This document shows positions 36,752 through 46,421 of a stretch of 64,000 bases of DNA, piece by piece; the stretch's first letter is position 1; each line of letters opens with the position of its first letter. Source of the stretch: Rhodothermus bifroesti (GTDB lineage Bacteria > Bacteroidota > Rhodothermia > Rhodothermales > Rhodothermaceae); assembly GCF_017908595.1 (NCBI RefSeq), contig NZ_JAGKTL010000004.1, positions 310,001 through 374,000 of the forward strand, read 5' to 3'. The position numbers and the translations under genes were made by a program. The notes under the pieces were generated by a model. The model was given only the letters and a program-made list of their open reading frames with translations, ran no database searches and was not told the DNA's origin.

Positions 36752-37810
36752 TTAGGGCATCAGTACGTTGTAGTATCGGAGCACAGGTGGGGAAACCGCT
36801 AGGTCGCGTAGCACAACGCCTTCGGGCAAATGCACCAAAGGACGCACGCGTCCGGTGGTATCGGTGCGGATGGTCTCGTAGGAGACAGTAGCGTAAAAGT
36901 CGGGAGCCTGCATGGCCGCCTCGTACTGCGCTAGCGGTACCCGAAACTGCACGCGTACGACAGAGGGTTCGAGGGTCACTGCGCGCTCCGTAGGTGGAAT
37001 ACCCGTAACGCGCACTGGGAGCTCACGTACGCCTTCGGTAAACGGCACAGCTTGTGCATAAAGCCATATAGCCTCGGGGAAAACTGTAACCAGAGTATGC
37101 AGCGTATCGGCTAGGGGCACGCGCAGCTTGACCACATCCCGCACGTCTGTAAGCCGCATGGAAACCGTAGGCCAGGCCGTCAGGTTTTGCAAAATGGATG
37201 CAGCTCCGGAAACCGTCACGCTGTCGGGCTCTAGCCGCGGCGGATAGAGCAAATCGTGCGTTGGAGGCGTCTCCAGCGTAACGCGCAATGCAACTGGTAG
37301 GCGGCGCTCGACGCGGGGTTCTTTGCGCAGCTCGATGATCGGCGGGGTAATGCTCTCCACGATCACGCCTCGGGGTAAAACCAAGTCTACCGTCGACAGG
37401 TCTATACGCTCTTGCCTGGCGTCCAGCGTGAGAGAAGGTGGATTAAAGTAAAGCTGCACAAGCGGATAACCTTCGCCACGTACCTGCACACGCACCGTGG
37501 CCGGTGGGGCTACAGCTAGGGCCTGGTCGGCTGGCAAGTTGGTGATCTTTACAGGCAGCTCCAGCGTGGCGGTATAGAGCTCCTGCAGCGTAAAGGTGAG
37601 CCAGAGCAGCGTGGAGATCAGGACGCAGATGGTAATGACCATCCCCTTCGAAGGGCCACCCTCGGGACGGCGCCCAGCAGACGCTGCCGGTTGCCGACCA
37701 AAGATTTCTTGAAGTAAGGGGAAACGTTGCGTTACTTCGCTCCACACGGTCGGTCTGTTCGCACGTTGCAGCACCCGGCCAATATAGAGCCGGGGCAGAT
37801 AGGTTTGCAA
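36752..37810 (-). CDS. YbbR/CdaR-like repeat protein, single membrane anchor
   Basis: About 352 residues if translation begins at the TTG at 37810, 2 bp after the stop of the flippase gene. The frame is open further upstream, but that part lies inside the flippase gene, so a long start is unlikely; other start codons nearby cannot be excluded. One membrane helix at about residues 55-75 (MVITICVLISTLLWLTFTL) is followed by YbbR-type beta repeats: LPVKITNLPADQALAVAPPA, VALRVTLETPPT and LPVRVTGIPPTERAVTLEPS. In Firmicutes such proteins regulate a diadenylate cyclase; no cyclase gene is adjacent here. It closes the polysaccharide gene run. Confidence 0.8.
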   Translation of the reverse strand: MQTYLPRLYIGRVLQRANRPTVWSEVTQRFPLLQEIFGRQPAASAGRRPEGGPSKGMVITICVLISTLLWLTFTLQELYTATLELPVKITNLPADQALAVAPPATVRVQVRGEGYPLVQLYFNPPSLTLDARQERIDLSTVDLVLPRGVIVESITPPIIELRKEPRVERRLPVALRVTLETPPTHDLLYPPRLEPDSVTVSGAASILQNLTAWPTVSMRLTDVRDVVKLRVPLADTLHTLVTVFPEAIWLYAQAVPFTEGVRELPVRVTGIPPTERAVTLEPSVVRVQFRVPLAQYEAAMQAPDFYATVSYETIRTDTTGRVRPLVHLPEGVVLRDLAVSPPVLRYYNVLMP

Positions 37811-37812
37811 TT

Positions 37813-39297
37813 TTATCCCATGGGCAGGCGCTTGCGCACCCAGCGCCAGCCTTCCCGCAGTTCTTCCCATCGATAAAAGCGTAAGGCCACAACCAGGGGC
37901 AGGTAGAGCACAAGCAGCACGCTTCGTCCAAGTAGGCGCAGCAGCGTTGGCCATGAAAGCATCCCTTGTCCCAGCCAGGCCAGCCCAAGCGCTAAGGCTA
38001 CGGCTCCAGCCAGCACTGCCCAGGGATACACCGTCGGGCGCAGCCGCTGGGCTCGCCAGGCAGCACCGGCAGCCAGCAGGCTGTAGGCCACCAGCGTTGC
38101 CCAAGCTGCACCCATAGCTCCCCAACGGGGAATCCACCAAAGGTTTAAGAGTACGTTGAGGGCAGTAGCAGCTACCACGTTCCAGGCAATAAAACGGCTG
38201 TCACCTGCCGCATAGAGTACATTCACAAAAATAATGTACAGTCCATAGCCTAAATAGCCCAAGCTAAGCGGCAGTACAAGCGGATCGGCCTTAAGATAGG
38301 CAGCATCAGTAGCTAGCAGCGCGGTCACGTCATAAGCGCTTAGTGACAAGGCCAACACCATCCAACTGCCCCAAATGCTGTAGTGCCGGAACGTTTGCCG
38401 GTGCAGAAAGGCTTCGCCTGTGGGTTGCTCTCCGAGCGCCTTTAGGCCAATCACCACAAAAGCCAGCTGAAATCCCTGAACCAGCAACATATTGAGCACG
38501 CCACTTAAACGGGTTGCCCAGCCGTAGACAGCAACTGTTTCGGTAGTGGCCAGCCAGTTGAGCAAATAGCGGTCGCCTACATGCAGCACAGGGAGCACAA
38601 CGCCAGACAGCGCCAGGGGCAGTCCAAAGCGCACGAGCGCAGCCAGCAGACGTCGGTCCCAGCGACGAGGTACGCTGCGCAGCATGCTACCCATCAGCAC
38701 CACCATGCTTAATCCAGCAGATAACACCATGGCGAGTAGCACGCCCACTAGCCCCAGTCGCTGATGGACCAAAAAGTAGTACACACCCCCAATAAGCAAG
38801 AGGGCTTCAGCCAAAACAGCTGTCGTATACCACCCTGTCTGCTCACGCAACCGCAAAAACGCCAAGGGAACCCCACTAAGCAGCTTAGCGGCCAAATAGA
38901 TCCCAAACAGCCGAACAAGTTCAACGCCCTCAGACCAGCCTAACCATTGGTTCAGCAAAGGTGCACCCCACCAGCTCACAACCACAACGCCAAGGCTAAG
39001 CATGCTCGTAACACTCAAGACCGTAAACGGCAGCGCCTCCTGGTGCGCACGCTGCGCAGGGTCGGTCGCAAATTTCAAAAGGCCTAGAGGTAACCCTAAC
39101 CCTAGCAAGGGCAGCAAGAGTTGAGCTGTGGCATCTAGCAGCACCAGTTGCCCATAGGCCAGCTGGGATAGCAAAGCTGTGTTCAAGTATAGCGGTGCTA
39201 GTACCAAACCACTGGCCTTCAGAAGCAAGTTGCCCAGTGCATAAACGCTGCTTTGCTGCAGCAAGCGTGCCATGCTAGCCGTTGGAGTAGTAGCCAT
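37813..39297 (-). CDS. Polysaccharide flippase (Wzx/MATE-like)
   Basis: 494 residues from the ATG at 39297, which has a GAGGG ribosome-binding site; an ATG at 39315 is less likely. About fourteen hydrophobic segments, starting SVYALGNLLLKASGLVLAPL, fit the oligosaccharide flippase family that moves lipid-linked repeat units across the inner membrane. It follows a glycosyltransferase gene by 2 bp and precedes the YbbR-like gene by 2 bp. Linkage to wecB and two glycosyltransferases supports a role in O-antigen or exopolysaccharide export. Confidence 0.9.
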   Translation of the reverse strand: MATTPTASMARLLQQSSVYALGNLLLKASGLVLAPLYLNTALLSQLAYGQLVLLDATAQLLLPLLGLGLPLGLLKFATDPAQRAHQEALPFTVLSVTSMLSLGVVVVSWWGAPLLNQWLGWSEGVELVRLFGIYLAAKLLSGVPLAFLRLREQTGWYTTAVLAEALLLIGGVYYFLVHQRLGLVGVLLAMVLSAGLSMVVLMGSMLRSVPRRWDRRLLAALVRFGLPLALSGVVLPVLHVGDRYLLNWLATTETVAVYGWATRLSGVLNMLLVQGFQLAFVVIGLKALGEQPTGEAFLHRQTFRHYSIWGSWMVLALSLSAYDVTALLATDAAYLKADPLVLPLSLGYLGYGLYIIFVNVLYAAGDSRFIAWNVVAATALNVLLNLWWIPRWGAMGAAWATLVAYSLLAAGAAWRAQRLRPTVYPWAVLAGAVALALGLAWLGQGMLSWPTLLRLLGRSVLLVLYLPLVVALRFYRWEELREGWRWVRKRLPMG

Positions 39298-39299
39298 GT

Positions 39300-40370
39300 T
39301 TACCCTCGCTCGCATAGGGCTGCTAGCGCTTCCAGAAGAGCCGTTGCCCGATGCTCACGCGAAAAGTGCGTAGCAATACGTTCACGGGCACGATGTCGCC
39401 ACTCAGGACCTAGCGAAAGCGCCTGCTGGATAGCCAAGGCAATGGCCTTAGGATCGGGCCTTTCCACCACGATACCGGCATCGCCGATGGCCTCCGGAAT
39501 CCCGAAAACTGGACTACCTACAGGAATGCACCCGCAAAGCATCGCTTCGCAGAGTGCGTTAGGCAACCCTTCGGCTCGGGAAAGCTGCACGTACACGGAA
39601 GTTGCTGCATAAATAGCCGCGAGTGCCGCGCGAGGCACCGGCGGTTGCAGGACCACATTGGAGGGCGGTGCATACCGCCGCTGCACATAGGACCGTAACT
39701 CAGGCGCAACACCCACTACTTCAAACAGAACTTCTGGAAGCTGATGGGCTACCTGAAAGAGCAAATCAATGCCTTTGCAGTACACTACCCGCTCCGAGTC
39801 CACAAACGCGACGGTGCGCACCACCAACGGGCGTTGCTCGGGACCCATGGGCCAAGAGGTAGGGTCATAGCCTGTAGGTACTACGCGAAAAGGGGTGCGT
39901 AGCCCACTAACCCAGGCTCGAACGCCTTGGGCCAGGCCATCCGTCCAGGCCGTTGCCGGCATCTCCATCAAACGTGCCGAAACTGGCAGCAACAGCGAGG
40001 CTCGGCGATACACATAGCGCGCCAGGGCTGCACGCCAACGGCTGCAAAATACCCCTTCTTTTGGCGGCAGACATCGACAATCAAAACCACCCAAGATAGC
40101 AGCTACGGGCACCTGCCACCTTTGTGCCAAAGCAACCGGCAATACCATATGGTAGTCTACAAACCACCCCACCACCAGCTTGGCTTGTGCAAGCTCACGG
40201 TGCAACCATTGCCACTGTGCCTGAAGCAGCTGCAACATCCCCGAGACCGAACGTGCCCGGCGGGCATCAAAGTGAAATGGCCGCACCTCATAGTGTGCAC
40301 TCAAAAGCGCTATGTCCTCCAGCACAAAAGGGCTTGGTTGCAAATACACGAATAGTAGGCGCGGCTTCAT
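39300..40370 (-). CDS. Glycosyltransferase family 4
   Basis: 356 residues with the GT-B fold. N-terminal domain MKPRLLFVYLQPSPFVLEDI; C-terminal donor-binding domain with EGLPNALCEAMLCGCIPVGS and GIPEAIGDAGIVVERPDPKA, in which the glutamates of the E-x7-E motif contact the sugar nucleotide. Sugar and acceptor are unknown. Its start overlaps the wecB stop by 4 bp, and the flippase follows by 2 bp. Confidence 0.92.
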   Translation of the reverse strand: MKPRLLFVYLQPSPFVLEDIALLSAHYEVRPFHFDARRARSVSGMLQLLQAQWQWLHRELAQAKLVVGWFVDYHMVLPVALAQRWQVPVAAILGGFDCRCLPPKEGVFCSRWRAALARYVYRRASLLLPVSARLMEMPATAWTDGLAQGVRAWVSGLRTPFRVVPTGYDPTSWPMGPEQRPLVVRTVAFVDSERVVYCKGIDLLFQVAHQLPEVLFEVVGVAPELRSYVQRRYAPPSNVVLQPPVPRAALAAIYAATSVYVQLSRAEGLPNALCEAMLCGCIPVGSPVFGIPEAIGDAGIVVERPDPKAIALAIQQALSLGPEWRHRARERIATHFSREHRATALLEALAALCERG

Positions 40371-41428
40371 CGGGGCGTCTCTTGTAACAACCGGACAATA
40401 TGGGTGCTAGCGGACTCGATGTCTAGGGAAACCGGATGACCTAAAGGACGTGCCCTAGCAGCTGCTGCAATGCGGTCGGGATCTGTACCGGCCAATTGAT
40501 TCCACCCTCCTTCTAGCGTTTCCACCCATTCGGTCTCCTCTCGAAGCGTCACGCAGGGCACGCCTAGCCAGAAAGCCTCCTTCTGCACACCACCCGAGTC
40601 GGTCAGCACCGCCCGGGCATTTTGGATCAGCAAGAGCATCGCCAGATAGCCTACGGGCTCGTGTAGCTTGACGTTTGCGGGAATCTGGATGCTGCCGTCC
40701 AGTCGGGCCCGGGTGCGCGGGTGCAAGGGGAGCACCACCGGCCCATCTAACCTTCCTAATCCTTCAAAAATGCCCTTTAGACGGACGGGATTGTCTGTAT
40801 TTTCGGCGCGGTGCACGGTGGCCAAGTAGTACGTACCAGACGCATAGGGAATCAGCTGCCCAAGGGACCATTTCCGCTGCGCTACGATTGCATAGGTGCG
40901 CACCGCTTCGAGCATGACGTCGCCCGTCAGATGCACGCCCTGCGTGATCCCTTCGCGACGAAGATTTTCGACAGCTGTCTGCGTTGGGGCAAACAAGAGC
41001 TGCGACAGATGATCGGTCACCACGCGGTTAATTTCTTCGGGCATATGCCGGTTAAACGAGCGCAGGCCTGCCTCAACATGAGCTAGCGGGAGCTTGAGCT
41101 TAGCAGCTACTAAAGCCCCCGCTAGTGTACTGTTGGTGTCGCCATAGACCAACACCCAATCGGGTGGGGGCTGCAGTTCCAACAAAGCCGCCTCCAGGCG
41201 GATCATCATCTGGCCCGTCTGCAGCGCGTGCGTACCTGACCCCACACCCAGATGCACGTGGGGTACCGGCAAATCCAGCTCTTCGAAAAAAATCCGGTCT
41301 AGTTGGATATCGTAATGCTGGCCAGTGTGCACGAGGATCTCTTCGATCCCAGCCTGGGCTAGTGCCTGGCTCACCACAGCTGCCTTAATAAACTGAGGCC
41401 TTGCCCCTACAATACTGCAGACGCGCAT
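40367..41428 (-). CDS. wecB: UDP-N-acetylglucosamine 2-epimerase (non-hydrolysing)
   Basis: 353 residues. Family motifs are complete: IVGARPQFIKAAVVSQAL, LVHTGQHYDIQLDRIFFEEL, VYGDTNSTLAGALVAAKL, HVEAGLRSFNRHMPEEINR and LTDSGGVQKEAFWLGVPCVT. It makes UDP-N-acetylmannosamine for surface polysaccharide. It overlaps the glycosyltransferase gene upstream by 22 bp and the next one by 4 bp. No wecC dehydrogenase is adjacent. Confidence 0.96.
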   Translation of the reverse strand: MRVCSIVGARPQFIKAAVVSQALAQAGIEEILVHTGQHYDIQLDRIFFEELDLPVPHVHLGVGSGTHALQTGQMMIRLEAALLELQPPPDWVLVYGDTNSTLAGALVAAKLKLPLAHVEAGLRSFNRHMPEEINRVVTDHLSQLLFAPTQTAVENLRREGITQGVHLTGDVMLEAVRTYAIVAQRKWSLGQLIPYASGTYYLATVHRAENTDNPVRLKGIFEGLGRLDGPVVLPLHPRTRARLDGSIQIPANVKLHEPVGYLAMLLLIQNARAVLTDSGGVQKEAFWLGVPCVTLREETEWVETLEGGWNQLAGTDPDRIAAAARARPLGHPVSLDIESASTHIVRLLQETPR

Positions 41429-42723
41429 GGCATGCTACAGGTTACCTCATCAAGCAGCCGTGCCAATGCCCCAGCCAAGACGGGACGACTGTAGCGGCGG
41501 GCTAGCTCTGGTGGTGCACCGGCTAAAGGCTGCTTGGCTGCCCAAGCCTCATAGTGCTGTCGCAGGTACGCGCATAGGCCCGCAACATCTTCGTAGTCGA
41601 ACATCTTACCGGCTTTGGTCTCTTCTAGCAGGGCTGCGGCATCTCCTTGCACAGGACCAATGCCAAGCACGGGACGCCCGGCTCCGATGTACTCGTAGAG
41701 TTTACTTGTGGTAATCCCCTCATTGCCGGCGACGCGATTTACGACCAGGAGCAGCAGGGCACTTTCGAGCAGCGACTTCAATGCCTGTCGATGGGACACA
41801 AAAGGCCACACCTCGACCCGATCCTCAAGGTGATGCCGAGCGATGGCCTGCTGCACGCTTTGGTCGATAGTACCGATGAGCCGAACCCGCAGTGCCGTAA
41901 GCTCTGGGAGTTGCCGGAGCGCCTGCCAAAGCGCTTCAGGATTGCGCGTGGGATTCATGCTACCCACGTACGTGATCCAAAATCGGCCGTCAGGCTGGGG
42001 CTGCAGATCGGCAAAATCGGCTGGATCATAGCCGTTAGGAATCAGCAAAGTCGACAACCCACGCCTTGCAAACATACGCTGCATTGCGGGGGTCACGACC
42101 GTCCGCGCCTCTGCCTTAGCCAGCACCGTTTGTTCGATGCGTGCATCTAGCCAACGTGCCAGCCGCGTCATCGGAAGCATGTCGTAATAGTCGATGCCTG
42201 TCCAGGGATCTCGGAGATCGGCGATCCAAGGCAGGCGGTAACGTCGCCGCAACCCATAGCCAATAAGATGCGCGGAATGGGGCGGTCCAGTTGTCACCAC
42301 AGCCTCTACGGGATACTGCTCGAGCACCCGGACTGCAGCGCGCAGCGCAAAGGGAACCCAACCCACCCGCGCATCAGGCAAAAACAGGTTTGCTCGAATC
42401 CAACGCGCCAGACGCTCTTTCCAGCTGTGATGCGGACTGCCGGCAAAACCTACGCTGACGGTCTCCGCTTTCGAGCGTCCCATCATGCGCGCGTAGGCTG
42501 CATACGGATCCCAAGAACGCGTGCGCACAACCGGCACATTGGGAGGGATTTCTTCTACCAGTGCAGGATCCAAGGCCGGATAGGCGGCCGACTCAGGAGC
42601 TACCGTCAATACTACGGGTTGCCAACCTTGCTCTGGCAAATAGCGGGTGAACTTTAAAAACCGCTGTACGGCTGCTCCGCCAGCCGGCGGAAAGTAGTAC
42701 GTCACCAGCAGTACGCACCGCAT
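41407..42723 (-). CDS. Glycosyltransferase family 4 (second)
   Basis: 438 residues. GT-B fold with N-terminal motif VTYYFPPAGGAAVQRFLKFT and C-terminal ITTSKLYEYIGAGRPVLGIG. The N-terminal signature and long middle part resemble WbuB/WcaI-type transferases of surface polysaccharide clusters. Donor sugar unknown. It lies 10 bp downstream of the YfhO-like gene and overlaps wecB. Confidence 0.9.
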   Translation of the reverse strand: MRCVLLVTYYFPPAGGAAVQRFLKFTRYLPEQGWQPVVLTVAPESAAYPALDPALVEEIPPNVPVVRTRSWDPYAAYARMMGRSKAETVSVGFAGSPHHSWKERLARWIRANLFLPDARVGWVPFALRAAVRVLEQYPVEAVVTTGPPHSAHLIGYGLRRRYRLPWIADLRDPWTGIDYYDMLPMTRLARWLDARIEQTVLAKAEARTVVTPAMQRMFARRGLSTLLIPNGYDPADFADLQPQPDGRFWITYVGSMNPTRNPEALWQALRQLPELTALRVRLIGTIDQSVQQAIARHHLEDRVEVWPFVSHRQALKSLLESALLLLVVNRVAGNEGITTSKLYEYIGAGRPVLGIGPVQGDAAALLEETKAGKMFDYEDVAGLCAYLRQHYEAWAAKQPLAGAPPELARRYSRPVLAGALARLLDEVTCSMPCASAVL

Positions 42724-42733
42724 AGCCTGAACC

Positions 42734-45238
42734 CTACCGTCGCCGATGCCAAGCTAGCCCCAAAAGCAGCAATACGCCGCCATAAACGAGAACTGTCGTT
42801 ATGGCCGCAATGCGCAGACCCCAGCGATGGCTCTGGGGTTCAAACTTCATCACTACGGTATGCTGTCCTGCAGGCACAGGCACCGCGCGCAAGAGGTAGT
42901 TGGCTTGTAAGATGGGTACAGGCTGCCCGTCTACGGTAGCCTGCCATCCAGCTGGATAGTAGAGCTCATCAACGACCAGCAGGCGGGGAGCATCGGTCTC
43001 CACCTGCCAAACGATCATTCGTGGCCCAAAGCGTTCAAGACGCACGCGTGCTGTGCTCGCCGAGTCGATAGGCGCCTCAGCCAAGCCAGGGTCCTCGCGT
43101 AACAACACGGTCTCTCGCAAATTGAGCGTTGGATCGAGCAGCCGCTGCCGATGGGCTTCAAGCTGGGGCACAACCTCATAACGGCCGACAAGAAAGGCTC
43201 GGGGCAGGGCATCAGGATTTTCCAGCACGCGCCACTGGTTGTCTTCATATACTACATGCATGCCGGGTAGTGCAGCACCAGCAGGCACCACTACATAGCG
43301 CGTGCTAAGCAAGTCGAGCGCGCGCTTGCGCGGCAGGCCAGTAGCTGGGTCTACAAAAATATGATCGATGTAGTCCTGAAACAGCCGAAGTTTGGCGCCG
43401 TGGTAGCCGCCAATGGACTCGTGGTAATACGAAGGGCGCGCATTGGTCATTGGGCTACCGCGCTCCAGAGACAACACGCGAAAGTGGCCAAGGCCGCCAG
43501 CTTTTTGCTGCTGCTCGAGCAAAAACCGATCAAACGAATACGCAGGGATCAAGTCGGTAATCTCTTGGGCTTCGACCATTGCTTCTGCGTTAAGGTGGCG
43601 GCGCCCTACGCCCCAGAGGTCGATGGTTACCAGCAAGGCCAGCCCGACCAGCAGTCCCCATCCGGGCAACCGCTGTCGATCATAGAGCCACAAAAATCCG
43701 CCAGCCAGCACCAGAAAAGCCAGCGTTCGCAGAGCATCCCGGCTAAAGAGCTCTGAGCGCTCGGCGCGCTGCTGCGCTACGTACTGCTGCACAGCTTGCA
43801 AAAGCCGTGGATCATCTGCAGGGATGTTGTTTGCTGCAGCCACCTGCTGAGCGATTTGGGCAGCTTCACCAGGCCGCTCAAACGCAAACAAACTGCCACG
43901 CGCCAGCCACAGCACCAGCACCAACGCTACCAACCCGAAGAGCAGCCGGTAAGCTGCCCGCAGCAGGTCTTGCCTTTCAGCAGCCGCTTCGACAAGCTTT
44001 GCCGCCCCCAATGCGGCCAGAAGGGCCAGCAACAGGGCCGCAGTGCTCAGCCACGTTTCGGGCACCCGAAAAGCATTGAACAAGGGAAAGTAGGCAAACA
44101 TCAAGCGGTTGAGCAGCGGGAAATAGGATCCTAGCGAAAACAGGATCATGAGTAGGGCCCCAAGCCCGAGTACCCATACGGTCTGCTCACGCCGCTTCCA
44201 GAGTGCCAGCAGCGCCAGCCAAAGCACAATGCCCCCTACGTAGTGTGGGCCTTCGGTAAACGGCTTAGGTCCCCAATAGCTTGGGCTACCGCCGCCATAC
44301 GCATCGGCAACAAGCAGCGTCACGAGCTCACCGGGCGCCTGGCTCCAGCCCATCGCATACTCCCAGTCGAGCCCTTCTCCCCCACCTGCAGCTTCATGAC
44401 CGCCACGGATGGTGTGCTGCTTGTATTCGTAGATAGGCCAGTAAGGCTGGGCTACCATCAAAACCGCCAACGCGCTTCCTAGAGCCAGCCAGCCGGTAGC
44501 CTGAGCAAATGCCTTAAGCTGGCGGCTTCGCCACGCACCTGCACCCCTGGCAAGCCACCACAGTCCCAGCAAAAACGCCACGTAGTAGGTGATCTGCACG
44601 TGCCCAGCACGCAAGTTGGCCGCTAGCGCTATAGCAAACAAAAGCCCGGACAACAGCCGCGGCTGCTGCAGCACATACACAAAAGCCAGCACCAGCCAGG
44701 GTGCAAAAGCCAACGCGATAAACTTTGAATTGTGGCCTACTTTCAGAAGGATGGGGATATACGTGGTCAGGCCATAGGCAACCGCTGCCAATACGCCTGC
44801 CCAAGAATTGCGCGTGAGGTATACCAAAAGCACATAGGTGCCTGCCAGCAACGCAAAAAAGTGCGACGTAGGCCAAAGCCACGACCGCAGCCAGTTGAGC
44901 AGCGTGTCGACTTGCGGCACCAAGGCTGGATAAGAAATCATATAGCCCGGCATGCCCGCAAAGGCGTTCGTCGACCAAAGCGCCTCGTGCCCAGTCGAAT
45001 CTCGGTAAGCAATCATCGACTGGGCCATAGCACGCCAGTTGACCGTGTCGCTGCCGATAAGCTGCTTTCCGCCAAAGTGAATGGGAGCAAAGAAAACTAG
45101 CGACAGCACAAGCAGCAAAAGCAAGCAAATTGCGTGCTGACGCGAGGCTGGCAACTGCCCCCAGCGGGTATGCCAAGCTGGTAGAGGTTGGAGGGGAGAT
45201 TTTCGCACTTGGCGGGAGCGGGCAGGTGTAGCAGCCAT
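42734..45238 (-). CDS. YfhO-family large membrane protein
   Basis: 834 residues from the ATG at 45238; a TTG at 45253 is also open. About twelve or thirteen membrane helices occupy residues 30-560, including ICLLLLLVLSLVFFAPIHFG and PLFNAFRVPETWLSTAALLL. A soluble C-terminal region follows, with RYEVVPQLEAHRQRLLDP and a beta domain (YYPAGWQATVDGQPVPILQA), then a last helix. YfhO proteins resemble GT-C glycosyltransferases and have been linked to glycosylation of teichoic acids or lipids in Firmicutes. Here a role in surface glycan transfer fits the neighbours but is not proven. Confidence 0.85.
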   Translation of the reverse strand: MAATPARSRQVRKSPLQPLPAWHTRWGQLPASRQHAICLLLLLVLSLVFFAPIHFGGKQLIGSDTVNWRAMAQSMIAYRDSTGHEALWSTNAFAGMPGYMISYPALVPQVDTLLNWLRSWLWPTSHFFALLAGTYVLLVYLTRNSWAGVLAAVAYGLTTYIPILLKVGHNSKFIALAFAPWLVLAFVYVLQQPRLLSGLLFAIALAANLRAGHVQITYYVAFLLGLWWLARGAGAWRSRQLKAFAQATGWLALGSALAVLMVAQPYWPIYEYKQHTIRGGHEAAGGGEGLDWEYAMGWSQAPGELVTLLVADAYGGGSPSYWGPKPFTEGPHYVGGIVLWLALLALWKRREQTVWVLGLGALLMILFSLGSYFPLLNRLMFAYFPLFNAFRVPETWLSTAALLLALLAALGAAKLVEAAAERQDLLRAAYRLLFGLVALVLVLWLARGSLFAFERPGEAAQIAQQVAAANNIPADDPRLLQAVQQYVAQQRAERSELFSRDALRTLAFLVLAGGFLWLYDRQRLPGWGLLVGLALLVTIDLWGVGRRHLNAEAMVEAQEITDLIPAYSFDRFLLEQQQKAGGLGHFRVLSLERGSPMTNARPSYYHESIGGYHGAKLRLFQDYIDHIFVDPATGLPRKRALDLLSTRYVVVPAGAALPGMHVVYEDNQWRVLENPDALPRAFLVGRYEVVPQLEAHRQRLLDPTLNLRETVLLREDPGLAEAPIDSASTARVRLERFGPRMIVWQVETDAPRLLVVDELYYPAGWQATVDGQPVPILQANYLLRAVPVPAGQHTVVMKFEPQSHRWGLRIAAITTVLVYGGVLLLLGLAWHRRR

Positions 45239-45245
45239 CGGTAGC

Positions 45246-45533
45246 TTATTCAATTACTTTAGGCACCCGGAAGTAGTCGCTATCGGCACTAGGCGCATTG
45301 CGCAGGGCTTCTTCGTGCGAAATGCGCTGCTCGACCACATCTTCCCGAAGCACGTTGTACAGATCTAGCACGTGCGACATAGGCGGGACGTTGCGCGTAT
45401 CTAGCTCATTCAGCTTAGCTACGTAATCCAGAATTTTGCTCATCTGCTCAGCGAGCAGCTGCTCTTCCGCTGGGGTAAACTCCAGGCGCGCCAAGCGCGC
45501 AATGTAGCGCACTTCGTCGATCGAAATGGCCAT
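45246..45533 (-). CDS. gatC: Aspartyl/glutamyl-tRNA amidotransferase subunit C
   Basis: 95 residues. Family features: SIDEVRYIARLARLEFTPAE at the N-terminus, a central helix KILDYVAKLNELDTRNVPPM and the C-terminal LREDVVEQRISHEEALRNAP with DYFRVPKVIE. GatC wraps around GatA in the complex that turns Glu-tRNA(Gln) into Gln-tRNA(Gln). gatA and gatB are not nearby. Confidence 0.96.
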   Translation of the reverse strand: MAISIDEVRYIARLARLEFTPAEEQLLAEQMSKILDYVAKLNELDTRNVPPMSHVLDLYNVLREDVVEQRISHEEALRNAPSADSDYFRVPKVIE

Positions 45534-45623
45534 ACCGATACAAAGGTTATTTTTGGATCGAGGTCAAGATAGCAAACGTAGGGCTTCTGCGCTACGTTGA
45601 GCAGCAGGAGCAAGTTTCCGAGC

Positions 45624-46409
45624 TTAATCCGCCAGCAGTGCTTGCATGCGGTCGTGCACTAGGGCCATCAAGTTGGGCAGATCGCGCCGTCGCAACCCTT
45701 GGCACGGGATAGGCCTGCCGATCACCATATGGATCGTGCCCGGACGTGCTACCTTCCGACGCTCGTCCAAGTAACGATAGCTGTCGCGAATCACCACGGG
45801 CACAATAGGCACACCGGCCTCAATAGCCAGCAGAAATGCCCCTTTCTTCAAGGCACGCAGTTCAGGTCGGTAGCCGCGCGTACCTTCGGGGAACATCAGT
45901 ACGGAATGTCCTTGGCGGATGCGTGCACCGGCCAGTTGCAGACTTTCCAGCGAGCGGCGCGGATCGTTACGATCGATAAACAGCGAAGCCGAATGCCGCA
46001 TCGCCCAGCCCAGCACGGGTACCCGTTCCAGCTCGGCCTTGGCTACAAAGCCAAACGGATAGGGCAAAGCATAGGCCAGCACCAGAATGTCCAAGGCGCA
46101 CTGGTGATTGGCCACAAACAGATAGGGTTGGTTCAAAGAAAGCTGCGCCCGGTCCTCACACGCCACGCGCCAGCCGCATCCCTTGAGGATAAGACCTGCC
46201 CACCGGCGTGCCCATTTCTTAAAGTTGGCTGCTGTAGGTCGGAAGCGATGCGTGAGCACTTGCAGCGGCGCAATCAGCAGTGTGCTGAGCAGCCCCATAA
46301 GCACAAACCAGGCAAAATGTAGCCGCGTCGACCACGTAGCCGGCGGCGCATCTGCCAGTGGGGTTTGGACAGGCACAGGTGCCAAAATCGGGGTCAGTGG
46401 CGATTCCAT
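45624..46409 (-). CDS. plsC: 1-acyl-sn-glycerol-3-phosphate acyltransferase
   Basis: 261 residues. One N-terminal membrane segment (LHFAWFVLMGLLSTLLIAPL), the catalytic His-Asp in VANHQCALDILVL, the glycerophosphate site in LFIDRNDPRRSLES and FPEGTRGYRPELR, and VPIVPVVIRDSYRYLDE. Makes phosphatidic acid by acylating the sn-2 position. 12 bp after the TIM-barrel gene. Confidence 0.94.
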   Translation of the reverse strand: MESPLTPILAPVPVQTPLADAPPATWSTRLHFAWFVLMGLLSTLLIAPLQVLTHRFRPTAANFKKWARRWAGLILKGCGWRVACEDRAQLSLNQPYLFVANHQCALDILVLAYALPYPFGFVAKAELERVPVLGWAMRHSASLFIDRNDPRRSLESLQLAGARIRQGHSVLMFPEGTRGYRPELRALKKGAFLLAIEAGVPIVPVVIRDSYRYLDERRKVARPGTIHMVIGRPIPCQGLRRRDLPNLMALVHDRMQALLAD

Positions 46410-46421
46410 AGATTCAAGGGG

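Noticed and set aside
45699-46322. Open plus-strand frame of about 200 codons opposite plsC.
   Set aside because: Composition is that of an antisense frame; plsC motifs on the minus strand are complete.
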